DNA of 64,000 nt from TMED109 sp002171375 (GTDB lineage: Bacteria > Pseudomonadota > Alphaproteobacteria > TMED109), in contig CBFHON010000001.1 of the NCBI GenBank assembly GCA_965657505.1, positions 310,001 through 374,000 on the forward strand, in the 5' to 3' direction. Every line of letters starts with the position of its first letter. Position 1 is the first letter of the stretch. Positions 8,867 through 16,586 of the stretch are shown here, piece by piece. Below the pieces are notes generated by a model. The model made no database searches. It had not been told where the DNA came from and saw only the letters and a list, made by a program, of their open reading frames with translations. The translations under genes were made by a program, and so were the position numbers.

Positions 8867-9684
8867 ATTTTCTTTTCTCTATTTTTTGCTATAAATGCAC
8901 TTCCTTTTTTATATTCACTAAATTTAATTTTTGAATGATTTATATTGAATATTTCTATAACTTTATTTTGTATAAGTTGTTTTTGAGAATTATTTATTTG
9001 TTTTAAATTTGGATAATTAAATTGAATTATTATATTTTGATTTATCCATCTGCAACGTATATCCGCATTACTAAATAAAGTTTTTATGTATCTTTCAATA
9101 TTATCAATTTTATTTAATAAATCCGGAGTTATAGGTATACCAGTCTCTACTCTACTAGCTAAGCAAGGAGAAGAGGGTAGTTCTGATAGTTCTCCTAGGC
9201 CTAAATCTAAAGCTAATTTCCTGATTATTTTTTTTCCTATTTTTGCTAAAATAAATGGATGATTTACATTCGCCTCTTTTGCAGCATCTAAGCCAGGTCT
9301 GTAATCATTTAAATCATCTAAGTTAGCTCCTGAAAAAATATTACCTTCCGTATAAGTTTTAATAGTTTTATAGAGATTTTCTTTACAGAAAAAACACCTA
9401 TTAATTGGATTAGCTGCATATCTTGGATCAGATATTTCATTAGTATTAATTATTTTTAATTCCCAATTATATTTTTTAGATAAGGACTTTACTCTATTAG
9501 TTGCTTCTATTGGAACAGCTGGTCCAACAGCATGCGAAACTTTTACTTTTTTATCTTTAAATATTAAGCTTATATAGACTGCTAATGTAACACTATCTAT
9601 ACCTCCACTTACAGCTATAGTTGGATTAGTATTTTCTTTAACTATAATATTTTCTATTACTTTTTTTAATTTGGGTTGCAACAT
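8863..9684 (-). CDS. larE: LarE, ATP-dependent sulfur transferase of NPN synthesis
   Basis: 273 residues of the PP-loop ATPase superfamily; AMPylates the pyridinium mononucleotide and inserts sulfur. The PP-loop SGGIDS is at 26-31. Three cysteines stand out: Cys97 and Cys100 in NRCFFCKENLY and Cys174 in SSPCLASR. Cys174 aligns with the sacrificial Cys176 of L. plantarum LarE. The extra pair fits the three-cysteine LarE type reported to hold a [4Fe-4S] cluster and so to act catalytically; that class call is from memory. It starts one base after the larC stop. Confidence 0.92.
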   Translation of the reverse strand: MLQPKLKKVIENIIVKENTNPTIAVSGGIDSVTLAVYISLIFKDKKVKVSHAVGPAVPIEATNRVKSLSKKYNWELKIINTNEISDPRYAANPINRCFFCKENLYKTIKTYTEGNIFSGANLDDLNDYRPGLDAAKEANVNHPFILAKIGKKIIRKLALDLGLGELSELPSSPCLASRVETGIPITPDLLNKIDNIERYIKTLFSNADIRCRWINQNIIIQFNYPNLKQINNSQKQLIQNKVIEIFNINHSKIKFSEYKKGSAFIAKNREKKI

Positions 9685-9685
9685 A

Positions 9686-10870
9686 CTAGTTATTTTCTAT
9701 TTTTGATTTTATAGATTTTCTATTTTTATAAGAATAATTCTTAAGATCATTTGATTCAACTTTTTTAGTAAATTTACCAGAAGGTCTTTTAGTCTCTTTT
9801 ATATTAAAATGACTTATTTTTTTTACTTCTCTATTAAGAATGTATCTTCCTTTTATCGTATGTCTAAGCCCAATAGTACTAGTTTCATTAAATATATGTT
9901 CGATTATTTTTTCTGTTTCTTCGACTCTACATAAAATTTTAATATTAATAGAAACTCTGCCTTTTTTTCCTAAAGTAGGATTTTGAATAATATCAAGTAC
10001 GCCATTACTTTTAGAAATTGTATTAAGAGAAAGGGCTAAATCTTCAGGAGTCTGATCATCTATATCAAAATTGATCTCAGAAATTACTTCATTAGTAGTA
10101 TTTTTGACTGAAGAATTAGCTGTTTTAAAAATTAACACTCTTAAAATATTTGGAATAGTTTTGAAATCTTTAGAGCCAATACCTATTCCTTGTTTATGAA
10201 TTTTTATATTTCCTAAATTTGCTGAAGATATGTTAGGTAATGGCTTTAGATGAGATAAAATTGCTGCTCCAGTAGGAGTAGTTCTTTCTCCTTTAATGCC
10301 ATCATCAACAATAGGAAAGTTTTTAAGTATTAGGGCAGTTGCAGGAGCTGGCACAGATAGAATTCCATGAGCAGTATTGATCATTCCACTTCCAATAGGA
10401 GTAGCACTGCATGACCATGTGATATCATATTCTGTATTAAATTTATTTATTATAAAAGCTGATATTATATTATCAATAATAGAATCCCATGCGCCAATTT
10501 CATGGAATGAAACTTTATCTAACGTTACTCCATGAACTTCTGATTCAGCTTTTGCTAAAATATGAAAAATATCAATTGCAATTTCTTTTATTTTTTCATC
10601 TATAGAGCTTTTTTTAATAAGTAATTTTATATCTTTATATGATCTATGATGATTATTTTTTTTAGATACAAGATCTACATTAAACTTTGTTCCGGCTATA
10701 TGATTATTTGTTAATTTTTTTATTGATAGCTTTACATCTTTTATAATTTTAGAAGAAATTATTTTTATTTGATTTTTTAAAGAAGGTTCTGCATCTATCA
10801 TCGAAGAAATAAACATATCTCCAGAGATACCTCCTATCGGATCTAAATGAATATGTAATTTTTTTTTCAT
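9686..10870 (-). CDS. larC: LarC, nickel-pincer cofactor nickel insertase
   Basis: 394 residues. LarC is the CTP-dependent cyclometallase that inserts nickel into the pincer nucleotide. The N-terminal signature HLDPIGGISGDMF is at about 5-17, followed by VSFHEIGAWDSI and GERTTPTGAAIL. The C-terminal LarC2-like half is in the same frame, so no programmed frameshift is needed as in L. plantarum. The start is the ATG at 10868-10870, overlapping the stop of the upstream hydrolase gene (ATGA). A GTG at 10882 would add four residues. The C-terminus is strongly basic. Confidence 0.92.
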   Translation of the reverse strand: MKKKLHIHLDPIGGISGDMFISSMIDAEPSLKNQIKIISSKIIKDVKLSIKKLTNNHIAGTKFNVDLVSKKNNHHRSYKDIKLLIKKSSIDEKIKEIAIDIFHILAKAESEVHGVTLDKVSFHEIGAWDSIIDNIISAFIINKFNTEYDITWSCSATPIGSGMINTAHGILSVPAPATALILKNFPIVDDGIKGERTTPTGAAILSHLKPLPNISSANLGNIKIHKQGIGIGSKDFKTIPNILRVLIFKTANSSVKNTTNEVISEINFDIDDQTPEDLALSLNTISKSNGVLDIIQNPTLGKKGRVSINIKILCRVEETEKIIEHIFNETSTIGLRHTIKGRYILNREVKKISHFNIKETKRPSGKFTKKVESNDLKNYSYKNRKSIKSKIENN

Positions 10871-11721
10871 TCTTTTTGACACATTTTTAATACTTTTTTA
10901 GCTAACTGTGAATTTGGATTTGCTAAATCTCTTACAATTGTAAAATGATTTAACTTTATAGCACTATAGAATATAAATGGAATGTTTTTATTTTTTAATG
11001 AATCTCCATAATCTGCAGTAAGCATTTTCCAAGAATTTGGTTCTTCATCTCCTACTACCAGGAGGAAATTAGTTTTATTAACTAAGGGATGTTTATATAC
11101 ATCTGTTAAGTTAATAGTTTCATCTGATATATTTATAATATTATTAATGGATATATATTTTGTAATTTGTGGTTGATATATTCCACTAATAAGCGTCGCA
11201 GAATTTAAAAAATCTTTCTTTTTATAATTTTTAGTTAATGCCATTGCTACTAAATGAGCTCCAGCTGAATGTCCTATCAAATTTATATTATTAACATTTC
11301 CTCCAAAATTACCAATATTCTTAATTACCCAAAGTATAGATTCATATGCTTCTTGAACAATTACATCTATATTGACATTGGGTGATAAATCGTAATTAAC
11401 GGAAACGTGTATAATATTATTTTTAATGGCAGGTAATGCTAAATGTGAATGATCGTATTTATCTCGACCAATCCAATATCCTCCATGATAATATATTTGT
11501 ACAGCGTAATTATTAATATTATTATCTGGTAAAAAAATATCTAATTTTTGATTAGGCCTATGTCCATAAGATAAATTAAGATATTTTTTCTTACATACTT
11601 CTCTAAATTTATCTGCTGATTTTGTTGCAAATTTTTGATATACTTGATGATCAGGTACTGATTTTTTAGGGTTTAAGTATAATTCTTTTTCTTCTGAACT
11701 TAATTTGAGCCATTCATTCAA
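10867..11721 (-). CDS. alpha/beta hydrolase, arylformamidase/esterase-like, leading the lar operon
   Basis: 284 residues. The oxyanion-hole motif YYHGGYW and the nucleophile elbow GHSAGAHL give the HGG...GxSxG pattern of kynurenine-formamidase-like esterases; an acidic residue near VVGDEE and a late histidine (LNHFT) complete a plausible triad. No signal peptide. Its stop overlaps the larC start by 4 bases, so it is very likely part of the lar operon. It could release a hydroxyacid from an ester, lactone or amide as substrate for LarA; that link is inference. Confidence 0.82.
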   Translation of the reverse strand: MNEWLKLSSEEKELYLNPKKSVPDHQVYQKFATKSADKFREVCKKKYLNLSYGHRPNQKLDIFLPDNNINNYAVQIYYHGGYWIGRDKYDHSHLALPAIKNNIIHVSVNYDLSPNVNIDVIVQEAYESILWVIKNIGNFGGNVNNINLIGHSAGAHLVAMALTKNYKKKDFLNSATLISGIYQPQITKYISINNIINISDETINLTDVYKHPLVNKTNFLLVVGDEEPNSWKMLTADYGDSLKNKNIPFIFYSAIKLNHFTIVRDLANPNSQLAKKVLKMCQKE

Positions 11722-11815
11722 TTTTAAATCCTTAGTTTTTTTTATTGTTTAATATTAAAATCTTCGTTATGACATGATACTTATTAGTGATTAATTTTCA
11801 ATATTTGGATTGTAA

Positions 11816-12688
11816 ATGAATAATAAAGATAAGACAGAGCTTATTTTAACTTTATCCTGTCCTGATACTTCTGGAATAGTTGCTGAAGTTGCTGGCTTTA
11901 TGGCTGAGCAAAAGTTGACAATAAAAGAATCTAATCAATTTGGTGATTCAGAGACGGATTCTTTTTTTATGAGAGTTAGAGCTTTATCTATTAGTAATAA
12001 TGACAATATAGATATTAGTGATATTAGAAAAGATTTTGAGGTAATAGCTCAAAAAAGACAAATGCAGTTTAATGTATATAATACTTCTATTATACCTAAA
12101 ATAATTATTATGGTTTCTAAATTTGATCACTGCTTAGTAGATTTGCTATATAGAGTAAAAACAGGAGAATTGAAGGCTGAAATTGCAGCTATAATTTCAA
12201 ATCATTCAGATACGGAAGAATTAGCTAAAAGTTATAATATTCCATTTCATTTGATTAAGGTTAACAGTGAAAATAAAAAAAATGCAGAAAAATCTTTAGA
12301 GTCTTTAGTTTCAAAATATAATGCAGAAGCCATTATATTAGCTAGATATATGCAAATATTAAGTAAAGAAATATCAGATAAATATAATTCAAAAATAATA
12401 AATATACATCATTCTTTTTTACCTTCATTTAAAGGAGCTTCTCCATATAAGCAAGCCTACAAAAGGGGAGTAAAGCTAATTGGTGCTACAGCACATTTTG
12501 TTACTTCTGACCTTGATGAAGGTCCTATCATAGAACAAGATGTAGCAAGAGTAACGCATGTTACATCTCCTGCAGATATGGTTGCTGCAGGAAGAGATGT
12601 AGAGAGAATTGTATTATTTAGAGCTGTAAAGTTTTATATTGAAAGACGTGTATTATTAAATAAGCATAAAACTATAGTTTTTAATTAA
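11816..12688 (+). CDS. purU: formyltetrahydrofolate deformylase
   Basis: 290 residues. Hydrolyses 10-formyl-THF to formate and THF. The N-terminal ACT domain (about 8-85) begins with LTLSCPDTSGIVAEVA. The C-terminal formyl-transferase fold carries ARYMQILS, INIHHSFLPSF with the catalytic Asn-x-His, and GATAHFV..DLDEGPII with the catalytic Asp; this set is specific for PurU. It stands divergent from the lar operon by about 95 bases. With the formate dehydrogenase 4 kb away it would supply formate from one-carbon units. Confidence 0.95.
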   Translation: MNNKDKTELILTLSCPDTSGIVAEVAGFMAEQKLTIKESNQFGDSETDSFFMRVRALSISNNDNIDISDIRKDFEVIAQKRQMQFNVYNTSIIPKIIIMVSKFDHCLVDLLYRVKTGELKAEIAAIISNHSDTEELAKSYNIPFHLIKVNSENKKNAEKSLESLVSKYNAEAIILARYMQILSKEISDKYNSKIINIHHSFLPSFKGASPYKQAYKRGVKLIGATAHFVTSDLDEGPIIEQDVARVTHVTSPADMVAAGRDVERIVLFRAVKFYIERRVLLNKHKTIVFN

Positions 12689-12909
12689 ATTTTAATTTTT
12701 ATTGTAATATTTTTATCTCTATTAATGGACAATAATTTAAATTTTTTAGTATCACAAAAGACCTGAAAATCATCTGGGGCTGACTTATCATTAACTAAAA
12801 ATTCAAGTATATCACCAGCTTTATATTTTTTTACAATACGATTTGCTTTTAAAACAGGAAGAGGACATTTCAATCCTAATAGGTCAATTATAAACTTATT
12901 ATTTGGCAT
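12685..12909 (-). CDS. TusA/SirA-family sulfur carrier
   Basis: 74 residues. The CPxP signature is present (Cys15 in LKCPLPVL), followed by the family's K..GD.L......D..AP.D pattern and a beta-strand end. Cys15 would carry a persulfide. It sits one base downstream of moeA and after mobB, so its likely role is sulfur delivery for the molybdenum or tungsten cofactor or for FdhD, rather than tRNA thiolation; this is inferred from context. Its stop shares a TTAA with the convergent purU stop. Confidence 0.85.
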   Translation of the reverse strand: MPNNKFIIDLLGLKCPLPVLKANRIVKKYKAGDILEFLVNDKSAPDDFQVFCDTKKFKLLSINRDKNITIKIKI

Positions 12910-12910
12910 T

Positions 12911-14161
12911 TTAATTTAATATTTCGTTATATGATAAATAATTTATTTTATCACCAGGTTTTATTTCTACAACTTTTTCATCTAATATACCAATTCCAGA
13001 TGACCATGTAGTAGACGTTAGAATACCTGCACCTGCTTTGGGAAACTTTTGTAATGTAAGTTTATTCTTTTTATTAATTAATTTTACTCTTATAAATTCT
13101 TTTCTTCCCTTTTTTTTAGTGTAATAAAAATCACCAGTAATTGGAATTAAATTGTATTTATTAAAAATCTGTCCAGACATCTGCTTTAATATAGGAATTG
13201 CGACTACTAAAAATGTAATGAACGCCGCTGCTGGATTCCCTGGTAGTCCTATTATAGGACATTTATTGAACATACCAAATCCTACTGGCCTACCTGGTTT
13301 AATTGCTAATCTCCATGCATAGATGCTTCCGTTATTATCTATTATATTTTTAATATGGTCTTCATCCCCTAATGACATACCTCCACTAGTTATAATCAAA
13401 TCATTATTAATGGATGCTATTTTTAATTTATTTTCAATAATATCTGATTTATCTTTTAAAATACCTAGATCTGTTACTAAAAAACCTAATTTACTTAGGA
13501 AAGCTTTTATCATTTCACGATTAGAATCATAAATTTTCCCTTTATTTAGTGGTTTGCCAACATCAACAAGTTCATCTCCACTAGAAAAAATTGCTATTTT
13601 TAATGCTTTATAAGCTCTAATTTTTTTAATTCCTAAAGAAGCTAAAACTCCAATATCTTGAGGTTTAATTTTATGACCTTTTTTATATACAATACTATTT
13701 TTCTTAATATCTTCGCCTAAATACCTGTAATTTATACCTTTTTTTACATTGTCAGGGAGGATTAATATTTTATTTATTATCTCACAGTCTTCTTCCATAA
13801 TAATAGTGTCTAAATTAGGAGGTAACATTGCTCCCGTTAAAACTCTTATAGAGTTAAGTTTTTGTACTTTTTTATTAAAGGGGTGTCCTGCAGAAGACTT
13901 GCCTATAATTTTGAATTTTCTATTTCCATTAGAATATTCTTTAAAATTAATTGCATAACCATCGACAGCAGAATTTGAATGCGCTGGAACATTAATAGAA
14001 GATATTATATTTTCTTCAGATATTCTATTTAGAGTATCTTTTAAATTTACTAATTCAGTATGTTGTTGAAGATTAAAATTATTTTTTATAATTTTAATAG
14101 CAGTATTTAAATTGATTAATTTGTTTCCAAATGCTTTTAAATCTTTTGTCAACTGTGTCAT
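12911..14161 (-). CDS. moeA: molybdopterin molybdenumtransferase
   Basis: 416 residues. Inserts molybdate (or tungstate) into adenylylated molybdopterin. Motifs: PAHSNSAVDGYA near 60, TGAMLPPNLDTIIMEEDC, SSGDELV, the substrate-binding TSGGMSLGDEDHI, and KPGRPVGFGM with GLPGNPAAAF, then the small C-terminal domain IV. Length is normal. Three bases separate it from the mobB stop upstream and one base from the TusA-like gene downstream, so mobB-moeA-tusA form a unit serving the formate dehydrogenase to the right. Confidence 0.95.
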   Translation of the reverse strand: MTQLTKDLKAFGNKLINLNTAIKIIKNNFNLQQHTELVNLKDTLNRISEENIISSINVPAHSNSAVDGYAINFKEYSNGNRKFKIIGKSSAGHPFNKKVQKLNSIRVLTGAMLPPNLDTIIMEEDCEIINKILILPDNVKKGINYRYLGEDIKKNSIVYKKGHKIKPQDIGVLASLGIKKIRAYKALKIAIFSSGDELVDVGKPLNKGKIYDSNREMIKAFLSKLGFLVTDLGILKDKSDIIENKLKIASINNDLIITSGGMSLGDEDHIKNIIDNNGSIYAWRLAIKPGRPVGFGMFNKCPIIGLPGNPAAAFITFLVVAIPILKQMSGQIFNKYNLIPITGDFYYTKKKGRKEFIRVKLINKKNKLTLQKFPKAGAGILTSTTWSSGIGILDEKVVEIKPGDKINYLSYNEILN

Positions 14162-14164
14162 TTG

Positions 14165-14662
14165 TTATACTTCTTGTTCAATTAAATTTTTTATAAACAT
14201 AGCTATTTCTTTATAATTATTAATATCTAATAAAACGGTATTATTTACGCTGATACTTTTATCACTCGTTGCAATTGCTATAATATTTTTATCATTTTTT
14301 GCCAATAAGGGCTTATTTATTTCTTTTCTAAAAATTTCTATCTTTTTTATATTTTCTGTTTTCCATCCTTCAATTATTATTAAATCTACAGGATCTAACT
14401 TTTCTATAAGCTGTGCTAGAGTTTTTTCTTTGTTTCCATAATTAGACATTAAAGCAAATCTATTTTTAGAAGATATTAATACTTCTTGTGCTCCAGATTC
14501 TCTATGAATGTAAGAATCCTTTCCTGGTTTATCTACATCAAACCCTTTGTGAGCATGTTTTAAAGTGGATACAGTAATATTTATTTTTTTTAATTCAGGG
14601 AGTAAATTCTTAATAAGTGTTGTTTTGCCACTTCCACTCCAACCAGCTAAACCTAAAATCAT
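14165..14662 (-). CDS. mobB: molybdopterin-guanine dinucleotide biosynthesis GTPase MobB
   Basis: 165 residues. P-loop GWSGSGKT at about 6-13 and the MobB-type TLKHAHKGFDVD and IIEGWK motifs. It supports MobA in attaching GMP to the cofactor. The start is the ATG at 14662, seven bases after GAGGAAT; an in-frame methionine at 14710 lies ahead of the usual MILGLAG beginning. It is first gene of the mobB-moeA-tusA unit. Confidence 0.93.
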   Translation of the reverse strand: MILGLAGWSGSGKTTLIKNLLPELKKINITVSTLKHAHKGFDVDKPGKDSYIHRESGAQEVLISSKNRFALMSNYGNKEKTLAQLIEKLDPVDLIIIEGWKTENIKKIEIFRKEINKPLLAKNDKNIIAIATSDKSISVNNTVLLDINNYKEIAMFIKNLIEQEV

Positions 14663-14795
14663 GAATAATTCCTCATAAAGTAGTTGATTTAATATATCAT
14701 TCACATACATTAATTAACAATAATATGTGTAAATTTTAAATATATAATTTTTATATGTGTTTGTAGTGATATTTCGCTGCTAAGAGGGGGAGGAG

Positions 14796-15110
14796 ATGTT
14801 GAAAGTTTTTCAACTGATTAGTATCTTTGTAATATTTTTTGTATCAAAATCATTAGCTAATGATATTGAGGCAGGAGATAAGCGTTTCCATAAAAATTGT
14901 CATAATTGTCATGGTAAGGCTGGTATGGGAGTTGCTAGTTATCCTAAAGTGTCTGGGTTAGACGTTTCATATATTGTCGATAGGTTGAATAGATATAGGT
15001 CCGGAGAGAAAATTGGATCTAATTCTGGTCTTATGATAGCTATGGCAAGAAAATTGTCTGATGAGGAAATAAGAGTTCTTGCAGCTTACTTATCGAGTGT
15101 TAATAATTAA
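14796..15110 (+). CDS. small periplasmic c-type cytochrome
   Basis: 104 residues with a signal peptide (cleavage after SLA, about residue 21). One haem site, CHNCH at 35-39, and a late methionine (GLMIAMARKL) for the axial ligand: a class I, c553-like cytochrome. A strong ribosome site (GGGGGAGGAG) precedes the ATG. Twenty bases downstream lies a PQQ sugar dehydrogenase-like gene, so it is probably the electron acceptor of that enzyme; the pairing is seen, the function inferred. Confidence 0.9.
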   Translation: MLKVFQLISIFVIFFVSKSLANDIEAGDKRFHKNCHNCHGKAGMGVASYPKVSGLDVSYIVDRLNRYRSGEKIGSNSGLMIAMARKLSDEEIRVLAAYLSSVNN

Positions 15111-15130
15111 TTTAAGAGAGGATAGAGAAT

Positions 15131-16456
15131 ATGAATATTAAATCTAAATTTTCTATTTTAGTAGCAATTATTTTCTCTTTGTCTTTTGGTTTAGCTAAAG
15201 TTGGTTATTCAGATGGACATGGAATGGGAATGAATGTTCCTAAGATTGAAGTGACTACTGTACTTGATGGCTTAAAAAATCCGTGGGATATGGCTTGGAC
15301 TAATGACGGTTCAGCTATGTTTTTCACAGAAAAACTTGATGGTCTATCAGTTTTAATGGGCGGTAAAGTACATAAACTTTTAGGTATGAAGGGTTCATCT
15401 GGGTATGCAGATACACATAACGACCTTTTTTCATATGGTGCACAAGAAGGTATGTTAGGTGTAGTGTTAGATCCTGATTTTGATAATAACAGAACATTAT
15501 ATCTATATTCAACTTCAAGTAAATATCATGGTGACGGCTGTAAAACTAACTTCGAAAGATGTGACGGAAACATTGTAATGAAGTTTACAGTTGCTAACGA
15601 TATGAAGAGTGTTTCAGATAGAGTGGATATTGTAAAAGATATTCAGTTTAAACCATATGAATCAGATCAACCATTTGGTGGACCTGGAGCTCATAATGGC
15701 GGAAGAATTCGTATTGGGCCTGATGGATATCTATGGGTAGGTACTGGTGACAGACATAGAGGTATATGTCCTCAAGATAATACATTAATATGTGGTGTTG
15801 TTTTAAGAATTGATGGCGATGGTAATGGTCACGGCGGCAATAAAATTGCTGAAGACAACAGAATATATACATATGGACATAGAAATGTTCAAGGTATTGC
15901 TTTCCGTCCAAGTGATGGACGTGCATTTACTGCAGAACATGGACCATGGCACAATGACGAAATTACTATGCTAGTTAATGGCGGTAATGGTGGATGGGAT
16001 CCTGCTGAAAAAAGAGGCGGCAGAGGTGCTTGTCCAGATAAGTATTGTGGATATGAGCCAAATCAAATGGATGGAATGGATCCATCTCAACGTGCTGCAT
16101 ACACTCCTATGAGTGACACACGTTTTGCTGATCTAATGCCACCAGCTTGGCAGAATAATGGATACTCACAAGGTACTGGTTCTGCTGCATTCCTTACAGG
16201 AAGCAATTGGGGCATTTACGAAGGCCGCATGGTAGCTGGTATTATGGGTATAGCATTTGGTGATACTCCTGGTGGAAGCAGAATCGACATCATGGATATT
16301 GCTGACAATGGATTATCAATGAAAAGTGTAATTCATATGCCTGTTGGTATGACAGATAGATTCCGTGGCTTAGTAATGGGTCCGGACAACGCTTTATATA
16401 TTTCTACAGATTCAGGTGGAATTTACAAAGCTACTGCAACAGCACATTCACATTAG
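15131..16456 (+). CDS. PQQ-dependent aldose sugar dehydrogenase-like protein (GSDH family)
   Basis: 441 residues with a signal peptide (about 1-27). The six-bladed beta-propeller of soluble glucose/sorbosone dehydrogenases is indicated by KNPWDMAWTNDGSAMFFTEK, GMLGVVLDPDF, GAHNGGRIRIGPDG (active-site His), YGHRNVQGIAF (PQQ-contacting Arg) and AEHGPWHNDEI. It is periplasmic. No pqq biosynthesis gene is in the window. It is co-directional with the cytochrome gene and followed by a clear terminator. Codon use looks slightly richer in GC than the neighbours, fitting high expression. Confidence 0.87.
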   Translation: MNIKSKFSILVAIIFSLSFGLAKVGYSDGHGMGMNVPKIEVTTVLDGLKNPWDMAWTNDGSAMFFTEKLDGLSVLMGGKVHKLLGMKGSSGYADTHNDLFSYGAQEGMLGVVLDPDFDNNRTLYLYSTSSKYHGDGCKTNFERCDGNIVMKFTVANDMKSVSDRVDIVKDIQFKPYESDQPFGGPGAHNGGRIRIGPDGYLWVGTGDRHRGICPQDNTLICGVVLRIDGDGNGHGGNKIAEDNRIYTYGHRNVQGIAFRPSDGRAFTAEHGPWHNDEITMLVNGGNGGWDPAEKRGGRGACPDKYCGYEPNQMDGMDPSQRAAYTPMSDTRFADLMPPAWQNNGYSQGTGSAAFLTGSNWGIYEGRMVAGIMGIAFGDTPGGSRIDIMDIADNGLSMKSVIHMPVGMTDRFRGLVMGPDNALYISTDSGGIYKATATAHSH

Positions 16457-16467
16457 AATGTAATGTT

Positions 16468-16502
16468 TAGCTCGCGCCTAAATTTGGCGCGAGCTATTTT
16501 AA
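16468..16502 (+). terminator. rho-independent terminator after the PQQ dehydrogenase gene
   Basis: An 11-bp perfect stem, tagctcgcgcc (16468-16478) with ggcgcgagcta (16486-16496), loop taaattt, then TTTT. It is by far the most GC-rich hairpin seen around here and begins 11 bases after the stop codon. It separates the cytochrome/PQQ unit from the formate dehydrogenase operon. Confidence 0.92.
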
Positions 16503-16586
16503 GTTTTACTATGTTATGGCATTATATTATTAGATGCTTATAAGTTTAACTGGATAATAATTAATATAAGCTTAAGTAGAGATATA

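Noticed and set aside
9686..10870. Programmed frameshift in larC as in L. plantarum
   Set aside because: LarC is a single uninterrupted frame covering both halves.
15324..15926. Two minus-strand frames inside the PQQ dehydrogenase gene
   Set aside because: His/Tyr-rich antisense shadows of a firmly identified gene.
16536..16571. 7-bp inverted repeat gcttata/tataagc ahead of the formate dehydrogenase genes as an operator
   Set aside because: Short, AT-rich and with a 23-base loop; easily due to chance at this base composition.
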